NCBI GenBank assembly: GCA_045106685.1
Contig: JBGCFB010000020.1
Span: forward strand, 1-9,625
DNA length: 9,625 bases
Source of the DNA: JAUIGE01 sp045106685
GTDB taxonomy: Bacteria > Bacteroidota > Bacteroidia > J057
Reading direction: 5' to 3'
Part shown: positions 5,632 through 9,625 of the stretch, piece after piece
How the letters are laid out: each line of letters opens with the position of its first letter
Position numbering within the stretch: the first letter of the stretch is position 1
Notes under the pieces: generated by a model
Database searches by the model: none
What the model saw: the letters and a program-made list of their open reading frames with translations, nothing else
What the model was told of the DNA's origin: nothing
Translations under genes and position numbers: made by a program

Positions 5632-6686
5632 TTCAAAGCCATCGCATCTTCTTTATATGCATAGTATTTTGCATTTCAGTTATATCACTGAAGGCACAAG
5701 GAGATGGTGAAGGCATTCATATTCAGGTTGGAATGGGAGGCACAGCCTATACGGGCGATCTCACTGAGCCTGATTTACCCATGTTCAGAACGCAGCCATC
5801 AGTCAATTTAGGGCTTGTTATCGCAGGGAAAGGCTGGATTCAGCCACGTATTGGCGTTGGTTTTGGCAGTTTTATAGAACAACAAGACCAAAACTTAATC
5901 ATACCGCCTGCTGGCATTATTCCTACTCCCTATGTCCAGAGTACATTCACGCACATGGATCTACAATTGCAGTTAGTTCTATGGCGAAAACGCACATTTA
6001 GCCTGAGTATGGGCGGTGGGCTAGGGTTGCTGTTTTTTTCTCCTAAAAATTTCGAAGGCGATTTTCTCATAGACAATCCTTTTACCCGGCTTCCAGAAGA
6101 AGAATATCCTGGTTTTGCACCTTCCTTTCCGCTTAGTGTTGGATTAAATATTCGCTTAAAGTCCCAAATGGGCCTTCGTCTGGAATATACATATCGTCCT
6201 ACGGGAACCGATTACCTGGACAATATTGGGCTACTGGGAAACCGCGAAGGCAATGACCGTTTGCAAAGTATTTCTGTAGGTTTTTGGGTTGGCTTGCGCC
6301 CTCCGAAGGCACCCAAAGAGGCAAGCCCTCAACCTACTCAGGAAAATATCGCACCTGCGGTAAGCCGTACTACCCCACCCCGGAGCAATAAGGCAGAAGA
6401 AAGTCAGGCTTCATCTACAAGTCCTGCTAAAACTCGTGAACTAGCCGAAGCCCAAAAGCTGGAGGAAGTAAAAGAGAAAGAAGCTGAAGCAATAAGTGCC
6501 AGGAGGTATCGCTATCACCGAGTTGAGAAAAAGGATACGTTGGAGAAAATCGCAAAACGTTATGGCGTTCGCATCAGTACCCTACGGCGTATTAACTTCC
6601 TTGTCAATAATGAAATAATACCGGGTAGCCTTCTCAGGATTCCGGATATCGAAGCCTCAGAATCAAGACAGGAGGGATCTTTGTAA
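5628..6686 (+). CDS. Outer-membrane barrel protein with C-terminal LysM, paralogue of upstream gene
   Basis: A 352-residue protein starting at GTG 5628. The start is fixed by the signal peptide that follows (MIQSHRIFFICIVF to LKAQ) and by the GTGA overlap with the upstream stop. Residues 27-224 form a barrel domain clearly homologous to the preceding protein: GDL, PAGIIPTPYVQSTFTHMDLQ, FFSPKNFEGDFL, LEYTYRPTGTDYLDNIGLLG and NDRLQSISVGFWVG align with the same elements in order. Residues 225-292 are a Pro/Ser-rich then charged, probably helical linker. One canonical LysM follows (about 295-339, YHRVEKKDTLEKIAKRYGVR to GSLLRIP). It lacks the degenerate first LysM of its neighbour. Tandem duplication and divergence is the likely origin. 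The last 53 bp overlap, in opposite orientation, the 3' end of the methyltransferase gene. A glycan-binding, membrane-tethering role is inferred from LysM. Confidence 0.88.
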   Translation: MIQSHRIFFICIVFCISVISLKAQGDGEGIHIQVGMGGTAYTGDLTEPDLPMFRTQPSVNLGLVIAGKGWIQPRIGVGFGSFIEQQDQNLIIPPAGIIPTPYVQSTFTHMDLQLQLVLWRKRTFSLSMGGGLGLLFFSPKNFEGDFLIDNPFTRLPEEEYPGFAPSFPLSVGLNIRLKSQMGLRLEYTYRPTGTDYLDNIGLLGNREGNDRLQSISVGFWVGLRPPKAPKEASPQPTQENIAPAVSRTTPPRSNKAEESQASSTSPAKTRELAEAQKLEEVKEKEAEAISARRYRYHRVEKKDTLEKIAKRYGVRISTLRRINFLVNNEIIPGSLLRIPDIEASESRQEGSL

Positions 6687-7371
6687 AAATCGTTTGTTTC
6701 TTTTTTTCAAAAACGGGTTCCTCAATTCCATCCATTATTAAGCCATACTTAAAGGCAGTATGTAATAATGTAGAAATGGAGCGATGAAAATAAAACTGTA
6801 ATTCAGGCTGGTTGCGGATGGCTTCTCCCATCGATTGGATATTCTCCGTGTAGTCAAATACAAAAATGCCGTCATCATCCTCTCTCACATTTTTTTCTCC
6901 TCTGAAACAAGGATGAGGAATTGAAAAAACGAAGCTTCCGCCAGGTTTCAAAAGTTGCGTGAGGGCTTTGAATAAAGGATCAACTATGGGAATATCCATG
7001 AGCACCATATTGGCTGCAGCAGCATCGTAGGTATGGTTTCCCAAGCTTAGCAGCTCGTCGGACTTTGTCGCATCCAGCACTTTATAATCGATATGCTCAG
7101 AAGGGTATGTTTTTGCGTTTAGAATGTTCCTTTCTGCGAAATCAAAAGCGGTTACATTGACTCCCAAATGAGCCATTGTACGTGCAAAAACGCCGTTTCC
7201 ACAACCTACATCCAGCAGCTTATCACCTGGCTTCATATTTAATAGCCGTACTGTGATTGGAGAGATTAATGTACTGTGCCAATCATTACCCTTGATACCC
7301 ATGCGGGCATCCCAGTAGTCTGCATTCGCCTCCCAGATGGCTTTATTTTCCTGATTAATTGTATCTGACAT
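6634..7371 (-). CDS. Class I SAM-dependent methyltransferase
   Basis: A 245-residue cytoplasmic protein with a Rossmann-like methyltransferase fold. Motif I is LLDVGCGNG (52-60), which binds SAM. The acidic residue after strand 2 is in TAFDFAE (D77). VLDAT (98-102) marks the adenine-binding loop, YDAAAANMVLMDI (115-127) is motif IV, and LLKPGGSFVFSIPHP (140-154) is the post-motif strand. The order and spacing match the Methyltransf_11/25 type. The C-terminus FTKIPPVLILRLR resembles ends seen in this group, so the stop at 6634 seems natural even though the last 53 bp run antisense to the barrel-LysM gene. The substrate cannot be read from the sequence; small-molecule methylation is the default guess. 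It is divergent from the gene at 7445, sharing a 73-bp intergenic region with no clear TAnnTTTG box. Confidence 0.92.
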   Translation of the reverse strand: MSDTINQENKAIWEANADYWDARMGIKGNDWHSTLISPITVRLLNMKPGDKLLDVGCGNGVFARTMAHLGVNVTAFDFAERNILNAKTYPSEHIDYKVLDATKSDELLSLGNHTYDAAAANMVLMDIPIVDPLFKALTQLLKPGGSFVFSIPHPCFRGEKNVREDDDGIFVFDYTENIQSMGEAIRNQPELQFYFHRSISTLLHTAFKYGLIMDGIEEPVFEKKKQTIFTKIPPVLILRLRYPES

Positions 7372-7444
7372 TGAGATTTTGATTTATTATTTACCGAAAT
7401 TGCATCCAACGTTTTAAGTCCAAATTTTCAACACCCGAATATAC

Positions 7445-8395
7445 ATGTCTTCTCTTCTTCGCCATTCAATTTTGCTTTTGGCGCTTATGCTTTGCGGTGT
7501 CATCGCATCAGCTCAGCTACCCTACTTTTTTAATGAAGGCAGAGCCGGCGTTCAATTTGGAGTAAGTACCTCTATTGGTTCCAGGCTTAACCGGCTAGGT
7601 GTATTTGCCGAAGGGTATTACCTGGTGCATGACCGGTTTCAGTTGGGCGCAAGCCTTCGTGGCTATCAGGTTTTGAATGGCTATGGACCACAAGGGCAGC
7701 GGGGTGAGTTTCAGGCTTCTTTGGCGGGCTTGGTTGGTTTTGGGAAAAATAAAGAGTTGAAGGCTCCTTTCTTCTCATATGTGAGCAATTACACCCAAGG
7801 AGAAGGATTTTTGGCTTATAGCCTGAATGTGTACCTGGACAATGTGGAAACATCGCAGGTTACAGCGACCTTGGGTCTCGGCCATGGAGGCTTGTTTTTA
7901 TGGCTCGAAAACGATGCCCTGGCAGATGGAATTCGGGACAGATTTCGCACTGCCACCTTTTTACTTGGCTACGAAAACGAGGATACCCGATTTGCGATCA
8001 ATAGCCTGATGTGGACCGGCGACCCTTCCTCCAAAGGACGAACCAATATTGCAGCAAAAGATTATCCAGGCCGCTATGGCGCGGTTAATTTAGAAAAGGC
8101 AAAACATGGAGATTGTTCGCATGGCATTCTTTCTCTCCAGGTTCAGCGCCGAATCGCCGGAAATCAAATCATGCGTCTTGACCTCGGCATCGATGCTGAG
8201 CAGATACGCCACGCCCTCCAAAACCGCCTTATCCATGATGCTATCATCATTCCTTCCTGGCTTTTCAATATCAAAAACCGACATGTGCCGATGCTGGACT
8301 CACAAGGCAAACCCTACCTTTTCAAAGAAGACCAAAAGATTAGAAAAGCACTACCATTTGGGATGCTGAGTTTGAATCCAGGTTTGTTTTGGTAA
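7445..8395 (+). CDS. Secreted protein resembling polymorphic toxin type 23 family
   Basis: A 316-residue protein. The signal peptide MSSLLRHSILLLALMLCGVI is cleaved after ASA before QLPYFF. The first part has repetitive Gly-rich strands (AGVQFGVSTSIGSRLNRLGV, FQLGASLRGYQ). The second part has polar, motif-like stretches: LENDALADGIRDRFRT (154-169), WTGDPS (190-195), DYPGRYG (206-212), DCSHGILSLQVQRR (223-236), DAEQIRHALQNRLIHD (250-265) and VPMLDSQGKPYLFKEDQKIR (281-300). From memory this series matches proteins annotated as 'polymorphic toxin type 23' (Ntox23) in Bacteroidota. No search was possible and the toxic activity of that family is a prediction. Charged residues in these motifs (D165, R166, H226, R255, H264, D265) are candidates for an active site. 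No immunity gene and no long delivery domain are seen; it could equally be a Bacteroidota envelope protein of other function. Confidence 0.7.
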   Translation: MSSLLRHSILLLALMLCGVIASAQLPYFFNEGRAGVQFGVSTSIGSRLNRLGVFAEGYYLVHDRFQLGASLRGYQVLNGYGPQGQRGEFQASLAGLVGFGKNKELKAPFFSYVSNYTQGEGFLAYSLNVYLDNVETSQVTATLGLGHGGLFLWLENDALADGIRDRFRTATFLLGYENEDTRFAINSLMWTGDPSSKGRTNIAAKDYPGRYGAVNLEKAKHGDCSHGILSLQVQRRIAGNQIMRLDLGIDAEQIRHALQNRLIHDAIIIPSWLFNIKNRHVPMLDSQGKPYLFKEDQKIRKALPFGMLSLNPGLFW

Positions 8396-8437
8396 GGGGA
8401 AATTAATCATTGGTCATGGTTAATTATTCATTATTAA

Positions 8438-8455
8438 TGTGAATCAAGGGTTGAG
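8438..8455. repeat. Terminal inverted repeat, left end of IS
   Basis: TGTGAATCAAGGGTTGAG matches the right end perfectly in inverse orientation; with TAA outside, the match is 21 bp. The transposase stop codon (TGA at 8446-8444) lies within this repeat. Confidence 0.9.
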
Positions 8456-9346
8456 AGCTGGGACTTTTGCTGCATAGACAGCTGCAATTCTTCCAAATAT
8501 ATGAGCGATCAACCCTTTGTCTGACCTGATGAGGGATGCTCTCTGAATATCGGTTTTCCGAATTAGCCATGCAAATAACGACTCGATAGGTTGCCTAATG
8601 GTCGATACAGCTCTTGAAAATAGGTCATCAGCTGCTTTATTAAACGCTCTTTCCCATTCCGATTGTCCTTTTTTGAGTTTCACCGGAGTGAAAATTGCTG
8701 AGTTGAGCTGTGCTTGAAGGTGTTTATTCAAGGGCTCATTCGCGTATGCTTTATCAGCGTATAGATGTCGATTTTTCATGAGTAGGAAGGTGCTTTTAAG
8801 CGCAGTAAGATCATGTTCAGAAGCTGATGTTAGGGTAAGAACCTCTGGAAAAGGAAGTCCTCCAGGCTTATGAAAAGCAATGCCGTGTAGCTTTACCCCA
8901 TAGTAATGCAGCTTTTTGGTTGAACAATAGCCTTTATTCGTTAGCTCAGGAGCAACTTTCCCTGCTCTACGTCCACTACAGGTGATGATAGGCATTGAGT
9001 CAACAAGTGACATGCTCAGATCAACGTTATCTGAGGGAGTATCTCTAAGCAAACGTTTCACTAAAGCTGGAAAGGCCTCTGAAAGACGATTAACCCGTGC
9101 GTTGAAAGCCTGATAGCTCGGTAAATCAGGAAACCAAGTGCGCAAGTACCGATCGGCATAGTCATACATCGATTTTATCGTGTGTTTTTCTTCCTCAATC
9201 ATCGCATACAAGTAAATGCACAAACATTCTTCATCACTAAATGCGGGCCTTGAGTTGTTACTAAAACGCTGGCAAATCCAACGTAATTCCGTATCATAGC
9301 AGTCGCAGATGTAGTAGTAGAGGGCTATTAATTTGATTTCTTTCAC
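8444..9346 (-). CDS. IS982-family transposase (DDE)
   Basis: A 300-residue, apparently intact transposase that catalyses cut-and-paste or copy movement of the surrounding element. The probable DDE triad is D116 (LVDSMPI), D198 (HLYADKAYANE) and E255 (RQPIESLFAWL), in the context CSTKKLHYYGVKLHGIA (141-157) and SASEHDL (174-180) typical of IS982 transposases. The start is GTG at 9346: an in-frame TAA lies four codons upstream and no ATG occurs before residue 49. The stop codon is inside the left inverted repeat. A TAATTTG word just upstream may be part of a weak promoter. All three catalytic residues and the length are preserved, so the element may still be active. Confidence 0.92.
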   Translation of the reverse strand: MKEIKLIALYYYICDCYDTELRWICQRFSNNSRPAFSDEECLCIYLYAMIEEEKHTIKSMYDYADRYLRTWFPDLPSYQAFNARVNRLSEAFPALVKRLLRDTPSDNVDLSMSLVDSMPIITCSGRRAGKVAPELTNKGYCSTKKLHYYGVKLHGIAFHKPGGLPFPEVLTLTSASEHDLTALKSTFLLMKNRHLYADKAYANEPLNKHLQAQLNSAIFTPVKLKKGQSEWERAFNKAADDLFSRAVSTIRQPIESLFAWLIRKTDIQRASLIRSDKGLIAHIFGRIAAVYAAKVPALNP

Positions 9347-9386
9347 ACGAGCAAATTAGCAATCCTACTCATCTGCTTTTTATTTG

Positions 9387-9404
9387 CTCAACCCTTGATT
9401 CACA
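9387..9404. repeat. Terminal inverted repeat, right end of IS
   Basis: CTCAACCCTTGATTCACA is the exact reverse complement of the left terminal repeat. It lies upstream of the transposase start, on the promoter side. Confidence 0.9.
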
Positions 9405-9429
9405 TTATAAATGAAAAATGACCCAATGA

Positions 9430-9625
9430 CTAATGCTTCCCCATAAAGGCTTTGAGGGCTTGCCATTGTTCATGGGAAGTCAGGTGCGATTTCCTTTGAT
9501 CCACCCAGATGATGTCGCATTCAAAGCAGAGATCAATCGAGCCAACGATATTTCCCTTTTTGTCAAAAAACACAATAGCATCTCGGAAGGTAGGAATGCA
9601 AGCTGTGGAAGGAGTCTTCTCCGCT
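9430..9625 (-). CDS. C-terminal end of small protein with CxxC motif (partial)
   Basis: An open frame enters from the right edge of the window and ends at TAG (9432-9430), giving 64 visible residues. The start lies outside. Visible landmarks are ACIPTFRDAIVFFDKKGNIV, then IDLCFECD with a CxxC pair, and a C-terminal helix HEQWQALKAFMGKH. A pattern of Cys, R-D/H-A-hydrophobic strand, K-G-N-I turn and C-F-x-C occurs, as far as I recall, in short uncharacterised Bacteroidota proteins. Cys9 of the visible part together with CFEC could bind metal or form disulfides. No function is assigned. It converges on the secreted protein gene at 7445-8395 with the insertion sequence between them. Confidence 0.65.
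   Translation of the reverse strand, partial: AEKTPSTACIPTFRDAIVFFDKKGNIVGSIDLCFECDIIWVDQRKSHLTSHEQWQALKAFMGKH

Larger units (their letters stand above)
8438..9404 (-). mobile_element. Complete IS982-like insertion sequence
   Basis: The element is about 967 bp, bounded by inverted repeats TGTGAATCAAGGGTTGAG (8438-8455) and its exact complement (9387-9404). It carries a single full-length transposase on the minus strand. Length and transposase type fit IS982. The flanks are TTATTAA (8431-8437) and TTATAAA (9405-9411), a possible 7-bp target duplication with one mismatch. The ends are uncertain by up to 3 bp because TAA outside each repeat also matches. It sits between two convergent genes. 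Confidence 0.85.

Noticed and set aside
7587..8369. Several open frames overlapping the secreted protein gene, including one at 8106-8369 (+) and one at 8090-8284 (-)
   Set aside because: Considered as possible immunity genes, but they are wholly embedded in another frame of a supported gene and lack protein-like composition.

Overview
The window looks like a chromosomal segment from a member of the Bacteroidota, possibly a Saprospiria- or Cytophagia-like lineage (the class is inference). The evidence is a PorV/PorQ-family barrel protein, several Sec-exported outer-membrane barrels of Bacteroidota type, A/T-rich leaders without Shine-Dalgarno sequences, and a tRNA promoter with the Bacteroidota -7 box TAnnTTTG. 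Intergenic DNA is full of short dispersed repeats.

Layout. 1-462: a REP-like inverted repeat, then a complete tRNA-Ala(GGC) unit on the minus strand with promoter and terminator. 508-1140 (+): a small secreted outer-membrane barrel protein, followed by a perfect 32-bp palindrome. 1281-1919 (-): a NarL/LuxR-type response regulator with Gly in place of the phosphoacceptor Asp. 1920-2176: repeats and three tandem mini-hairpins. 2177-3184 (-): a PorV/PorQ-family protein. 3185-3749: a long repeat-rich divergent intergenic region. 3750-6686 (+): a tight three-gene operon of a small lipoprotein and two tandem paralogues, each an N-terminal outer-membrane barrel joined to C-terminal LysM. 6634-7371 (-): a class I SAM methyltransferase whose 3' end overlaps the operon's last gene by 53 bp. 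7445-8395 (+): a secreted protein resembling the Bacteroidota 'polymorphic toxin type 23' family. 8438-9404: a complete IS982-like insertion sequence. 9430-9625 (-): the C-terminal end of a small CxxC protein running off the right edge.

The strongest candidate for a coherent unit is the 3750-6686 operon. Its lipoprotein is predicted to be membrane-anchored, and the two barrel proteins carry peptidoglycan-binding LysM modules, so together they could tether the outer membrane to the wall, a job more often done by OmpA C-terminal domains. Other points of interest are a family of heptanucleotide arrays (five loci, each four copies of roughly RGCTWTT) and the receiver domain lacking its phosphorylation site. 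The other genes look like separate transcription units, and I see no operon linking them to the barrel-LysM cluster.
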